Positions 45,271-58,976 of a stretch of 64,000 bases of DNA are shown piece by piece. The position numbers and the translations under genes were made by a program. Numbering within the stretch: position 1 is the first letter of the stretch; each line of letters opens with the position of its first letter. The notes under the pieces were generated by a model. It made no database searches and had not been told where the DNA came from. It worked only from the letters and a program-made list of their open reading frames with translations. This stretch comes from Angiostrongylus vasorum. Lineage: Eukaryota > Nematoda > Chromadorea > Rhabditida > Metastrongylidae. The DNA lies in contig JADANN010000164.1 of assembly GCA_018806985.1 (NCBI GenBank), positions 434,001 to 498,000 on the forward strand, read 5' to 3'.

Positions 45271-46184
45271 TAATGGTGACCGTCCGGTGGTAATAACCTG
45301 TATATGAGTATCAATATATGTTTTTAATACATAGCATAAAACTGAGGTGGTTATCGCGTCTAATAAGTGAGCTGTTTTGATCAATTGCTTTAAATAAAAC
45401 CCTATAAAGGTCATTCCCTCATGATCAGTTCCTCTTTCCAGTTTTCGCCATTTTCATTAAGCGTTCCAGGTAGAACAGAATCTGGTCCAGTCACTTGTGA
45501 CCCTATTCATGTTCTCTGTGCGCTCTAGTGTACATGGATTGGCATTGCTTCCAGTGAACTTGTAGTCCACTCAATTTTCTGCTACATTTGGCACATAAAG
45601 CTTAACCTCTACTTTTTGTGGTACTCTTTGACAAATCGACGCTGCGAAAGAAACTTAGGGGTTCAATCGTCCATCAACACATGTCTCATCGTCGTCTCCA
45701 AACAGAATTACTTAAGACTAAGAAGAATTTTGGTGACATATGTGGCCCTTTCGTGTTCAGTTGCCAGTTGGAACAATGAGGTGTATTTTGACTGCTGCAG
45801 TTAGAAAGTGCTTTTATAAAGATGAATAGAACATGATCAATTAAAGATGGATAGAACAGCGTGGGTCCTAATCTGTTGGTCGTTTTCTTGTTGCCACTGA
45901 AGACTGAGATAAACAATAGTTGCTTAGTACTGAGATACTTCTGTAACTCTTAGAGTGTTTGCATTGTGTCTGCTCACTCAGCGAAAACTATTTTACTTCA
46001 TAGTTTTTTCCCACCAAAGTACAGGGAGATGCACGTAATGATGATCGTAAAAACTTAAAAGACATGCTCAATAAGCTAGTCGGAAGAAAACTGCCAATTT
46101 TATTTGTGCTTTTTTTCTTACAAAAAGTACTATGGCAAGTTGCTTTGTTATCTAGTTGTTGTTTATCCGTTATGCCGTCAGTTA
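45271..46184. other. No gene recognised
   Basis: AT-rich, no open frame with splice support and no repeat copy recognised. Confidence 0.4.
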
Positions 46185-46532
46185 GTTCATAGAAGATCAG
46201 TACGTTGCCCACGAGCTGTGAGAAATCCCAAACTTCTAAATGCCAGTCCTTTCGTTCTTCCAGTGGGTCGGATTCAAATGCTGGGAAGCAGAAGAGATTG
46301 TTTAACATTTTACTAATATGGATTCGTCAAGATATATAGCTTTTTCAAGAAGGAAGCAAAAAGCGCAATTTCTCATTCGCAGGTTTTGTGGTTCTTTCGG
46401 GCATGCGTTTTGGTCTAGGTCCAAGAATCCCTGCTATTGAAATCGCTGCACGTCCTTCTCCATTTATTTGCGGGATAGAATTAATGGCCAGTGTTTCGGA
46501 AAACGACGGTGGATGAATCTCTGTCACAGGTA
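46185..46532 (-). CDS. Two candidate exons, strand and family uncertain
   Basis: On the minus strand an acceptor near 46532 opens IHPPSFSETLAINSIPQ..., and an acceptor CTGCTTCCCAG near 46285 opens FESDPLEERKDWHLEVWDFS. They could join in phase through a GT inside the first. The plus strand also has an open frame here, 46387 to 46515, behind a TTCTCATTCGCAG acceptor (start VVLSGMRFGLGPRIPAIEIA, ending in TGA). Only one can be real. Purine-first codon bias slightly favours the plus frame. No family is recognised on either strand. Confidence 0.25.
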
Positions 46533-47607
46533 CTAGGTATGCTCAAACCACTCACCGATAATCACCATTAAAGTTCATTTCGACTTGTTGTTCATCGAAT
46601 CTTGTCGCAATGGAAGAGCACTAATTGTGAGGCGGTAAATTTCCGCTTGTTCAGCATGGGCCAGCAACTGGCTGGAAAGCCAATGGTATTGAGATTACAG
46701 TGAAAATCATGCATTTTTAAACGTTGTCGTTGAGAATTGAAGACGGCAGGTCTTCAAGCCGCAATCGATCCACGCACGAGTCGGTCCTCGTGCATTGATG
46801 ACATTGTGAAAAAACGAAACGACTAGAAGAAGTGCGGGTTGTCCACTGAAGTGTTGAGAAGCGCCATTTCAGCGTTTAGGACTAAATCCATTGTGGATTG
46901 TCGAACGCAGCACCATTCAGGTCCGGATAACTCCGGCTAAGCTGGTCTTTTTTTTATAAAATGTCTTAGATTAACTTAGAAGTAGAGGTGAAGCACTATG
47001 AGAACAAGGCAATTAGAGCCGATACCTGGAACGTAGATGTGAAAAAGAAATTAGCCAATAGCACTTACAACGGAAGCAATGGGTTGTTTAATAGTTTTCG
47101 GTAAAGCTATGAAATAAAATTAGAATTTAAGTTAAATCCTATGTGGCTTTATGGATGAAAACCCATTCTCTGGGTAATTTGCACTTGAACCGTAACGAGG
47201 TGACCAGGCACCGAACATCCCATTGCAACACGGAAGCCGACCTGACACGCACTATTTATCCCACATTCTTATAAAACGTAAGGTAGTCGTGGAATCCATT
47301 CGAGGTCGGTACTTCGTCTGTTCGACCTTACCTACTACGCTTCTTCTCAAATGATAGAATTTTTTTTCAACTTTCACCATCTGTTCATTCAACTTAAAAT
47401 TTACTGTTTACGTTATCATTTGTTTTCGGCATTTATCCACGGGTGACTACTATAGAGTTCTCCGAGTTCGGACATAAAGGCAGATTTTTACCAGAAAATC
47501 TACCGGATTCGTAGTACTTTAATTCCTTCCACTTTAGAGTCTTTTTGAAGAGCATTTATAATTATCTGAAAGAACACATAGAGTAAGCATAATACAATAT
47601 TTTTTTT
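46533..47607. other. No gene recognised
   Basis: Between two candidate exons; no supported exon. A pyrimidine-rich stretch at 47340-47440 is not followed by a convincing coding frame. Confidence 0.35.
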
Positions 47608-47756
47608 ATTTCTGGGCCAATATAAACTCATAAAATGACTTATCTCTGAGCAAGAGACCAAATGAGTCATAAAACAAAGAAGAAGCTCGTATAAAGTTTG
47701 GGTGATTAAGAAAGCAAATAAGGAAGAGGTTTTTTCGGGTGAAGTCAGGTTTCTAG
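47608..47756 (-). CDS. Candidate terminal exon, unrecognised protein
   Basis: A minus-strand acceptor CTCCCTTTTCTAG is followed by about 48 codons (start KPDFTRKNLFLICFLNHPNF, end EFILAQK) and TAA, which overlaps an AATAAA-like sequence. The acceptor, frame and polyadenylation signal fit a last exon. No upstream exon was found with matching phase, and the family is unknown. Confidence 0.3.
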
Positions 47757-48489
47757 AAAAGGGAGCCAACCGATTTTCTGAAGTGCCCATCGGTATGGCT
47801 TTCAAGGGCCTACATTTTTTCTTCACATATCACCGATAGCTATGCTCAAACTCATTCGCTATAAAGTTCGGTTCTAATTCGTAAGGTGAACTTTAATGAA
47901 TGGTGTTCAACTACTTTTAGCACATCATCTCCATATCTAACTGGTTAGCCATCATGGCCAGTCGTTAAAGTAGATGACTGGGAGTTTAAAAAACGGAACT
48001 GAATCACCTGTATAATGAAAGTCATGTAATAGAAATAGAAACGGAAAATTATGGTGGTCTATGGATGCAAGAAAACGAGTCGAATGAAGGAAATGTTGGG
48101 ATGTGCATAATATGCAATGTTAGATCGTATAAAAAAAATGAACTGGGGAAGTTCACAGAGTATCTCACCATGCTACTAATATACAGTCTTCGAGGCCCAT
48201 GTCATCTACGTTTGACACACCTTCAATCCCTTGGAATAAACAAGGCAACTTTCGCTTAGATCGCGTTAAGACAGGCCTTGCGTATCACATAGGCAGACTC
48301 TTGTCAGTAATTCTTCAACAGTGGCTTCACCTTTATTTCTTAAACCGCTGTGCAGTTTTCCTGTTTGATCAAAAAATGATCGAAGTCGAATAATTTGATA
48401 CTATTCTCTCATTTCACTCATCTCCACTTATTTTTCAGCTCTGCACCTTTTCTCGAAACTTTTTTTGATTATCCCGAAAGTCGTAGCCT

Positions 48490-48800
48490 ATTAAGCGCAA
48501 TGGATAAAGATGCCATTTAATACATACATGATCGCTGGTGATTCCGCGTTCACTCGTCTTGCTTCCCATCCCTCCAGTGGTGGTAACTTGGTACCAGGCC
48601 TCTTTGTGAAAAGCTCCCTGCGATTCAGCAACATGGGCAACTTTCTGGGATGAGAGACAGCGGATGTTCCAGTTGAGAAGGATTCCAATGAGAATCGTCT
48701 CGACCAGTACTAGACGACATGCATGAATAAGTCAAAGTTCCTAGGAAGTAATTGAACCCACACACAAATTCTAGGACTCTCCAGATGCAGGAGGAGAATG
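48490..48800 (-). repeat. SINE-D-like repeat, decayed
   Basis: Contains GTTCCAGTTGAGAAGGATTC and GGTACCAGGCC segments that parallel SINE-D copies. Weak similarity overall. Confidence 0.35.
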
Positions 48801-49060
48801 AGGCCAATGAAGGTTGTGCGATTGTTCGAACAACATGTGGAGAAGGGTCATATAAATAAATTAGCCATCAACAATAACCGTTCTGTATAAAACAAAGAAG
48901 GTCCGGCTCAATATGACCACGAAGACATTGCATCGAGAGATCGAGAGTACGAAGGATTGTGGACATCGACTCAGATCACAGGCGTTGAGGAAGACGAGGA
49001 CTTCGAAACGTTAGCCAAATGAAGTTGTTTATCAACCTCGTGTTAGCCTTTCAATAGAAG
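48800..49060 (+). mobile_element. Penelope terminal-repeat copy with decayed hammerhead motif
   Basis: Plus orientation. The motif at 48981-49016 keeps TTCGAAACGTTAGCC, but CTGATGA has become TTGAGGA. Confidence 0.55.
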
Positions 49061-49429
49061 AACAGACGCTAAGTGAAATAAGTTATAAGAAACAATTGAA
49101 TAGATTATAAATCAGCGATAGCGGCGACAGAACCAATTTCGAAGATTTAGAATAGCTCTGCCTAAAGACAGGAGCTATAATAATCATGTGGTCCAAGCAC
49201 ACGACCAGGCATTCAGTACCAGACATCGCGCGTTCTATCACATTCAAGCCGTAAGAAACCAACATACTAATCGTTAGGTTGCATACTTGGGCTTTACATT
49301 TCGTTTGATTTTTTTCCGCAAAGTCGGTTAAGAAAGCCTGGAAGTGTTATTTTTATGCGCTTACAATTTCTAGATTCATATTTATTGCCACAACAAAAGT
49401 TTTAAGTCCGTCTATTCATTAGTGACCTC

Positions 49430-49690
49430 ACTTTTTTTTACATGACCCGTCTTCACGTCTACCGTGCTGTTCGCAGGACTTCTCGCATTCGGTTCATTTC
49501 CTCGCATCCACTGTCCACGAAGGTATTCCAAGTCTACGCATGGCTTCGGTTGGTGCTTGAGGATTTCCATTTCATCCTGAATATCGCAGAATGCTGGTCG
49601 AGCAGTTCTCTCTAGAGTCCTGAGATAGCCAGGCTGGAGCCTTCCCGATTGGATTGCAGAGAGAAGCCAATGAATATTATATGCAAGTAA
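49430..49690 (+). repeat. SINE-D copy
   Basis: Contains CGTCTTCACGTCTACCGTGC, TGCTTGAGGATTTCCATTTC and CTGAGATAGCCAGGCTGGAG, as at 61.9-62.1 kb; the tRNA-like head is missing. Confidence 0.65.
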
Positions 49691-52644
49691 GTATTCTACT
49701 TACCCCAATTTCGTCAATTCGATTCCTACAGATTAGCTTACCTCATTTGTTATTGTGTCACATCCAAAACCTTCAATAGTGCGTGAAATCCGATTGTTCA
49801 GTCGTCTTTGCAAAGTTGATATAAGTAACTCGTTAAAAAATTAGGTTGACACAGTTTATCCATGGATTTTTTTCCACATTCCCACTTTCCATCATCTGTT
49901 CTCCCAATTTGTTGCATGCTCATTGAGAACTGCGTAAATCGGCGCGGAGGCGCCACGCTGCGGTTGATCCGGACAATTTGACGGTATTAGGAGCGGAATC
50001 AGCCGCGCACGTCTCCACTCGACTCAGGGAGCAGGTTCCGAGAAACTAAGACGTCCTTCGGCCCAAAGCTCAGCTGATTTCGATTCCTCTTTATTTTTTC
50101 CCTTGGTGAGCATTTCGTAATATCCTGGCTTTGCCGATTCTCTAGTCTACGAGATATTCATTTGGAATTTATACGGCTCAACTAGTCGTGGGAGACTTCA
50201 TTTCGTTGCTAAACTCCTTTCACATCTCAACATTACTTTTTGTATAACTTGCTTGTAATACATGAGGAAAGATCCCAGTATTGCCCAATCTCGCTGGCAC
50301 ATTTTTCTTCCATTGATTCATCAAGATTTACAGTAAATGTGGAAAGTTTTTTGCTTGCTTAACATTTTGCTCGCGACAAATGATGAATTGATCAGTTTAC
50401 CTTTTGTCGCCAGAACAACCATCATTCAACGTATTGGCCAGAGATTGACGCTGTGATTGATGACCTTTGCTATTATTTTTAATCTATTAGATCATGTAAA
50501 ACTCTATTTGAGACAATTCTTAAGCGTTTAGTTAAGAATAAGCTCAAACCAACTTATGGTAACGCACAACTTTTTGAAAAATGAGTGGACGTGTTCTATC
50601 TGGGAAATATCCACTCGCTTCTACCTTCTAAAAGTGGGCTCCGCTGAAAAAACATTCTAGAGACACAGAACGATGTCTGCGTTTTTCTGTTTAAAGAAAT
50701 CTTTTCTCCTAGAGCGCCAAGATATCTTTCGTATGACGTTTCCTGACTGTCGTCGTACGCAGTTACCAACCCCTATGCATCGGACCCGACCGAGTTTATC
50801 CTTTTATGACAGCCTTTCTTCTATCATAGTGGCGAATCACATTCCTTGGGCTTAAATCTAAACATATGCATGTCATGAACAGAATTATATTAAGCGACAG
50901 ATTCAGCTTCGCTGGCTTTATACTACAAATTATTCAAAGTACTAAAATTGCTTGCTATAGTTCGACATCATTCGACTTGAGCAAAAATTTTTTTCCTACC
51001 CAGCTTCACCATTTGTGGATTCAGAAAGAATCCAACGAAGTACTGGTACTAGTTGATTTCTTCTTACGTGTTTTCAACAAATATTAATGAAAATTTTATC
51101 AGCTCACCTTCATAACGTAAGGAACACACGGATACAGTTAGCACTTACTGTTGTAAAACGTGGCTGTACCAAGCACGTCATTTCCAGGAAACTTTCTAAA
51201 CGTCAATTTGAGGCACCTAGAGAAGGTAGTAAACTCTGAGAATTTTTTATATTTCTACTAGCCACGATAGTGGGATTACGATTTGCGTGCTGAAATCGAA
51301 AAAAAACTCAGGCAGAACAAAAACTAGGAAATAAGAAATTAGAATCGTGATTCCCCGACTAATAAAAGTCCAAACGACACTTCAAATCCTCCACTCTAAT
51401 GATTCTCGATCAACAATGGTTGAAGGGACCCGCACACCATAGGGTCTCATAAATACGACTAATGGATTTGATAACAAGGCAAGATTTATGCACGCTATTC
51501 ATCAGAGCTGACCTTTTTGTATCCAACACAGGTCAAGAGGATTAATCGCCTATTCAGAACCTATCCAGCGCCATTTCAACAGGGTCATTTGCCTTGTAAA
51601 TTTCTGTCCTCGTCGGCTTATGCCTTGACAGTAATCCTCGCCTTTCGGAGGCACTCAAGGTCAACGTCGACGGTGCTCGTGTATTCCACCACCTGCTGCT
51701 ATTGCTCAGAAGCCGTGTGCGCCGTCTTTGTTGTTATAAATGTGAATGGTCATATTCGGAGCATCTCACTTTTCTTTGGCGTCCTCTATAATACGATCAG
51801 TCGCCATATGCCAGTGAGTGATTAGATGTGAAAAGGTATTGATGATCCGATTTGCTACCTTAAGTAGCACCCTGGGTATCAATGTAGTTCACTTCTCACA
51901 AGGCTCACACATAGATAGATTTGACTTTATTGACATTCTGATGCAAATATGAGATTGTTTTTTTTTATGTTAGTTGGAAAAAAGTATTTGAGAAGTTATT
52001 AACAAAAAGAGAACTGAGAATTTTCAGAGAGAATAAACATTGAAAGAAAGCATTTCGGAACTAATGAACAGGGGCGTTGGAATTCAAAATGCGAAGGCTC
52101 ACTCCTCGTCTTTACGCTGAAACCGCCTTCTGTCTGTCTCGCAAATAAATTTGAGTATGATTACGTCTGATCTTCTCGCTATCACTTACTTCCTTAGCAC
52201 GATTTTGACGATTTGTGCATTGTTGACCTTTCAAGCGCAACATCATTCATATCTGAGTTGCTGGTCTAGAATTACCCTCAAGAATTAACATTGCCTACGA
52301 GTCGGCCGAGTCCACAGCTGCATCGCTGGCCAGTGTCTTTGAATCGCCATTTCTTCTTCAGTCTGCAACTGTATTTGTGCAGATATAGATATTTCTTCTG
52401 GTATATAACAGTAGAAACTATGTGAGTGTAAAAATGAGTGCTAACGGCAGTAAACCTTGCCCATCAAGTGGAACTGACGGAAAGTAAACTACCACGAATG
52501 ACTACACAAAATCAGAATTAACTATTCTTTCCTCGCACAGTCCGTCGCTAATAAACAGAAGTGCTTCTATTTTGTAAGTGGTTTTATGGTCACAATAGAA
52601 ATAGCAATATTCGTGATTATTTTAACTGCTAAAGCACTAAGAGA
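49691..52644. other. No gene recognised; one GC-rich patch
   Basis: Mostly AT-rich. 49935-50070 is unusually GC-rich (GGCGCGGAGGCGCCACGCTG and neighbours). Open frames at 51517-51825 (plus) and 50673-50855 lack splice support or a recognisable family. Confidence 0.35.
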
Positions 52645-52925
52645 GGCACGTGTGGCGCAGTGGTCGGGAGCGCCCTGTGACAAGCACATGGGATCGATCC
52701 TCGCGCCCGTGGCTTACCAAAGCTTCCATCTTTTCGGGGTTGTCAAATTGGTATCAGACTTGTCTGGGAGGATAGTATTACTGACTCATACAACGGTAGG
52801 CCACCGCGAGTCATTGTAAGGACCAGATACGCATTCAATCACCTCCAACGTTCCTTAATGAAGTTGAATGCACGGCGCCTCCCTCATGGACTGATCAACG
52901 TCGAGAGCTTTATCCTCTTTTTTTT
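52645..52925 (+). repeat. SINE-1 (tRNA-derived) copy
   Basis: A box TGGCGCAGTGG, B box GGGATCGATCC, full body and 3' end TCGAGAGCTTTATCC followed by a T-rich tail. Confidence 0.8.
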
Positions 52926-55900
52926 AAGCACTAAAATGCATGAACACATTCTGTTCGTGGTCTAGAAACTTATAATAACCGTGTTTTGTAACATCTCTTG
53001 AAACACCATACGTTTTTCGAAAATTTTGGCATCTAAGCACTTCGGTAGCCGAATTTTCATTTTCACACTTTTGCAAAACATTCTTTCAAACACATAATGC
53101 TCTTGATATTTCATGAAGCGTTCTAGTTAGAAAGAAGTGTTTCTAATTGATGAAATTTCTTGGGCCCTCATACCCGAAGTTTTCTGCCAGCAAGGTGATT
53201 GGCGTGGAACGAGCCAACGAGCACCGCTGAAATCCGTCCTATAATCCCTCGAAATCGCTCTCTATGACCAGTCGTGTCGTCGGCATAACTGGCCACGAAC
53301 CGCTTCAACATTCACGCTCTCTTCGTGTGAACAACCTTGCTGGCGCTTTTTTCTACTTATTTAAACTACGTTGTCAAATGTGATGTCGTTCGTTTTTTTC
53401 TCCCACTGTCTGTTCTATCTCAAGGTTCGCTGCATGAAAACATCAAGGCTGGCTGTTTGGAATAACGGAAAACCAACAACGACTAGATGTCCTTTACATT
53501 TAAGCTGGTCATGCATTTCGTTAGAAAAATAGCGAACAAACCAGTTTTAACAACAGTTCCTCAAAAAGAAACGGTGTTATGACGATATTTGACGAACTTC
53601 CTCCTAGTTAAGGATGTGCGCTAAATTGGCAAACATTTAGCCACAAATTGATCTAAATTACTGAAAATTTTACAAAGCAAGATGCCAACGCTTCCCAACG
53701 AATGTACTTGGGGACTGTTCTGCTCACAGTCTTAGAGGCCTTCTTTCTAAGCCTTCTTTGAGATATACTTCTCTAACTGAGGAAGCCATTATGTGACAAA
53801 AAGCTAGACCACTCAGATGATCATCAACGGCTTGGAATTCTATATTGATCACTTCGGTGAAAAGTAAAGCAGTCTTTTAGCAGAAGAAAAATAAAGTTTA
53901 GATGAATTTAATAAGATCCTTTATATTTTTTTTTATGTGCAATTCACTGGCAACTGTACTCAAACAAAATGGTTCCTTCTAAAACTGCCAACATGGTTTG
54001 TTTTGGTTCCAAAAATCGCTTTACTTTAGCCATGAGCAAGGGTTTCGACTTTCTGTCGTCATCTAGACGATTAAGAAGATACATTAAACACCATTTTGAC
54101 CAAAAGCATTCTATTCGTGCGCGTAAGGATGGCTTCCTGGTGACAAAGCGATCACTTTTTGTTTCTCCAAAGGTGATGGCATTGATTTTGTATTGCTTGA
54201 TACATGCGGAATACAAAGCTGACTTTAAGCTTTGTATTAAGCTAATTATTAGCTTAATGCTTAGAGCCCGCCGATCACTTTGGCGTGGCCGCGGCGGACG
54301 GTGCCTAATTTCATTTCGGTTACGGACATGAGTTGTCCGCTCTCCGCTATCAACACGTAATGTACGATTCTGGTTTTTAGACGATTGACGATAATTTCTC
54401 AATAGCTAGTTGGAGTTGGGGTATTCAGAACATGACAAAGTTATAGGACAGGCTTGTTTTATCGAGCTGGCAGTATATAAGTTAGCACTTTCTTTATGCC
54501 ATTAGCAAATGGCCCACAATACAACCAGATCCTTGTCTTTGTTTGCAAGTACTTTGCAGTTTTTGCTGAGTGGATGTATGTTGACATTTTCTATATCCGC
54601 GCACTCCATACGACAACCATAACTCATCCATTATAAAAATTGGAAGTGGAACAGTCAGTCACCGGTAAAAAGTTGAACTCTACATTGATCACGATATGAG
54701 CGGTGCTGCTGGCCTTTCCATGACGTCCTTTGATAGCTCAACGACTTGAGAGTTTGAGGGCTTAACAGCCCTATAGAATAGATTTCGCTCTGCAACTGTA
54801 TGTGGCTAGATATTAGAACATCGAACATCGGTCGACTATTCCTTGAATGCGGCGGTGAAGAAACCACAGATGTTGAGGATATTGTGCACGATCCCGTTGA
54901 AGAGTGTGAAGGCATTGAATTGAAGAAAGAAAGTGATGGCGTTGATGATGAAATCAGCTGTGAGTTGATAAGTCTAGCGATGTAATAACTGAAATTACCA
55001 TGACCCTAAATCTTGGACCACAGTCTGTGTGAAAATTGTTTATTGCAGAAACGCAAGTTTATGCAAGGATTGACAATTCTACGTGGCATTTGTAAATTGT
55101 ACGACTAATTTAAAGGATTGTAGTAATAAATCGTTTTTAAAATCAAAATTTGTCGAAAAGCATATCGATGAACGCATGCTCTGTGCTCTGTGGACACCGT
55201 TAACATCGAGCCGCATTAAAGAAGTCTCCTCAGTGAATCGGCATGTTGTTTAGCGAAGTTGTCTCAAAGTGCTGAACTTCAGGACTTTAATGGAAAGAAA
55301 GCATCTCTTCTCTCTTTCCACCAGCACCACTCTGTAGTGCATGCTCTTCTCAGTAGCAGTAGGCTCGAGCCGCAACGTGAACTCGTCCGAAAAATGGCTC
55401 GTTTCTGTTTCGAGAAAGCTATTGGTCAAATATCTAAACGTGACAGAAAATGCTTGCTTGGCACAATAAGTCTCTATAAAAGAAGCGTATTGTGTGCAAT
55501 GCACTTCGCCCACGTTGCCCCCCCCCCACGAATGGATTGCGCACACAGTATCTTTTGCATTAGGAGTTGAAGGTATAATCAAGAAAAGTAAGATTATGTG
55601 CAAAGTGGATTTTTCACACGAAGCCCTTAAGCCCAAGTAGAGCCTGTGGTGTAATGTTATCACAAAAACGAATGCATTGGGCAAGATAATGAAATATGCT
55701 AATAGTCATTTCATTGCTAGATTTTTTGGGCTCTCTCTCTAGTGTTTGATATTTTTTTGATCTTTAGACTTTGTCTAGCAAACAGTCAACTGGTCACTTA
55801 TTTACCGCTCTCTTGTCACTATAAGCTAAGGCGAACATAAGCAACTGGAATCTCCTCTCGAAAGTGTTTCAAAAGAAGGAACATTTCTGAAGAATTCTTT

Positions 55901-57239
55901 CTGCATATCTTTCTCTCCTCAGTTGTCTCCACATCAAATTTTAATAGTGAAACTTCAAGTCGGACTCGTCTAGGGGATGTTGTTGGGGCTTCCGTGCACG
56001 CACCGTACGAATCTGTGGTGCGTTCCCTGTGTTCGGCTCTCTATCTCTCCCCATTCATACCTTCGCTCCCAGCCCCATGTACTATCCCGTAATTAATCAT
56101 CGCTATCCGTTTCCCTATACCCAACCCAATAGTCGCAGATTACACCACAGATGTCTGTTACAGAGTGATTAGCCCTCTTCCGACTACGAAATTACATCTT
56201 CCACTTTTTGAGTCTCCAATGTTATACAAAAGATTCCGCTTTCATTTCTTAATTTGCTGCTTCATCCTTTAAATTAACACTTTTTTTCTCTCTTAGTCTC
56301 AGCACATATCCTTTTTTGAAAATGATAAACGACAGAGATTGACGTCTGTTTCACAATAGTTCAAATGGTTAATGGTTAGCAGTTGCATGAGTTCATGAAA
56401 TCGTAGATTATTCGAAGGATTTCAAGATTTCCAAATTCTGAGAAAGTCGTGCTGATACGCCACTCTTGCGAACGAAATAGATCTTTAGAGCAGACTTTGG
56501 CGAGATAGCAAATAAGTGCATGTTTCAATCCTGTGTTAAAATGAAGCAGACTTTATAAGAGTTGTCGTTTCTTCCCTTTACGGTTGATCAACAATCAAAC
56601 CAGAAACTTCTTCGGGAGTCATTGTTATCAGCTCCCTTGCTTACAATGCAAGTATCCTTTCAAAATCTTCAACAATGCATTTTTGCGTCCATTACATATC
56701 CGGTGAACTGATTTTTCTTGGTACTCAACACAATCTGCAGAACATCACTTGCAGAGCTCAGGTAGCAGCTGCATGAGTTCGTGAAATCGTAGATGTCTTT
56801 GTTGAGACAAACTGAGCAATCTTATACAACTCAAAACCGTTTTTCATGTACTTAGTTAGGAGTTGCCTCACAACGATACATTTGTTTTTTCAATCGATTA
56901 ATGGTGAATGAAGAGTTCTTCTAGTCAGTTATAAGCGGTTATTCATGGATTAAAAAGGTTCCATTTACCGTCTGAGCAGAAAGGAGATTTCAGAGTATTC
57001 TAGTCTTCTCGAAAACCTGGCGACCACGTTCTAAAGCAGTAAGCACGAAAAGCCACAGAAACCAGAAAAAAAGTAACAAGCCGTTTCGGAAAGACACTAC
57101 CCATTACATCCCACTGGGAAAAAAAGTGTTCTTGTGAAAGTACGATACGGAAAGAAATGGTAGTATTGGTGTCCTTGTCAACATGAACATGGCCATTACC
57201 ATTCATTCGTTTGAATAAATAATGACCCGAATTGCTCGC
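52926..57239. other. No gene recognised; several medium open frames
   Basis: Open frames at 53944-54402 (both strands), 54800-54985 (acidic, end CELISLAM) and 55250-55684 (both strands) have no recognisable domain. A duplicated segment occurs at 56379 and 56763. GC-rich patches lie at 53200-53340 and 55965-56050. Confidence 0.35.
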
Positions 57240-57440
57240 CACGGATGAAAGAAGCATTATGGATCTTACGGATTCGACGGTGATCCCTCTCTTGGATTCT
57301 GTTCTGTGCGACTACGAACACCCATAGCGCCAACAACCAGCTTGGGACCATCGACTAGGATCAACGCGGCTCTGAGCAAAGTTTATGCGCCGGAACGTTA
57401 GCCGAATAAAACTTTTTTATACCAACCTCGTGTCGACTCA
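57240..57440 (+). mobile_element. Penelope terminal-repeat copy with decayed hammerhead motif
   Basis: Plus orientation. Motif at 57368-57403: GGCT and AGCC arms intact, CTGANGA mutated to CTGAGCA, GAAA to GGAA. Confidence 0.55.
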
Positions 57441-58009
57441 ATCATGTAGAGAAATATTGGGTGATATGGATCAAGCTCACACTGACAATCTTTGTGGATC
57501 GGATGGTATTGATCTGGAAGAGGTATGAGGAATTTCGAACGGAGATCCGTTATTTTGACAAAAAGGTGAGAAGCTGTCTGCGTTCATAACGACCAGACTA
57601 TCCGCCGTGTTTCATCTCTCCAAAATTTGCCTGCTCAGTGTTTGACAAAAGAGGCTTCCAATGAAAAGTGTCATAAAAAGTGTATCAAATCACGATATTG
57701 CCTAGTTGGCGTCGGCGCCTTTCCAGGACGGATCGGATTATCGTGTTCGCTGGTTCTTTCCTTCATAGAATTTTCACACAATCCTTTTCCTCACAGATTG
57801 GAGGCGATGTATAATTCATGGAACAAAATCCCATGACCATTATAAATTAACATTTTCTAGGCTTCTTCTTCAATCTTAAAAAGGTGTTGTTATTGACAAT
57901 ATCGATGATGAATACGAGCAGTGGATCCAACATCTTAGCAACACTGCTAGGAAAGCTAGGAGTTTCATGAGACGTCTGCTTCCCAGTACTCTCAAGCCAA
58001 ATCACAATG

Positions 58010-58510
58010 TCGTCAGTTTTTATTTACTGCCTGCCAATTTTTAATGGCAGGGCATTATGTAAAATATAACCATAATATTGGTGAGATATTTTTCAAAACT
58101 CGGAACCTTTGGTGTCTGTGCTGGGAACCGAACATGCTATTACCCTTTCCGGGAACTAACGCGTTCACCACTACATCATAGGAGTCCTTCGTTTTGTCTA
58201 TCTCTAAACCGTGTTATTGACCTATAGGCGCTATCAGCAATCACCCATCAAAGGGATTGAGAGCACAAATCGGCATGGACCCAGTTACTGAAGCTATGGT
58301 ATAAATTGCAATTTCATCATTTTTTATTTACTGCCTACTAATTGCTGATAGCGCCTATAGGTCAATAAGACGGATGAGAGGCAGGTGAACCGGAGGACTC
58401 ACATGGTCTGGTAGTGAACGCGTTAGCCCCCGGAAAGGCTGATAGCGTGTTCGATCCCACCGCAGAGACCGGCAGTCCGGAGTTTGCAAATATCTCAGCA
58501 ACATTATGGT
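58010..58510. repeat. repC foldback element
   Basis: Inverted arms 58020-58250 and 58330-58500 (AACGCGTTCACCAC left, GTGAACGCGTTAGCCCCCGG right; the GCTGATAGCGCCTATAGGTC stretch matches its inverse at 58216-58235). Both arms begin with TTATTTACTGCCT or its complement. Confidence 0.75.
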
Positions 58511-58976
58511 TATATTTCACTCTCATGATAATTCATAAACATTTCTATATGCACAGTTGCACAAACCATGGGTAACCTCTTCAATTTACATTTGAAGGAA
58601 TACCAGCATTAAAGGTTAAAGCTGTCGAGGATGGGATATGTCTCTGCAAGATTTTTCGGATTGCACGGCTGATCACTCTTCAAAGTCTGCGACCTCTGCT
58701 TGAGTCTCTGTGACAGCCAAGTTTCAATTAACTTTATAAAATGACCTAAATATAAACTCGCTTCCAAGTTCGATTTACTCCCTGTTATCTTCCAGGTCGA
58801 ATCAGATTTGGATATATAAGGAGCATACATCATTCTGCATCAGGACCAAAAATGCACGGAATCGGCGGTTTTTCACACTTTACCTACCAGAATAGAAACT
58901 TCCCAATCAGAGGAAAAACGGTTGTTGTACAGAAAGGACGACCTAGGCGATTTCAGCAACTAACAACCTCTGCAAA

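Noticed and set aside
53944..54402. A 152-codon basic open frame (minus) and its plus-strand counterpart
   Set aside because: No recognisable domain, no splice sites, and mirrored open frames on both strands suggest low stop density and not coding.
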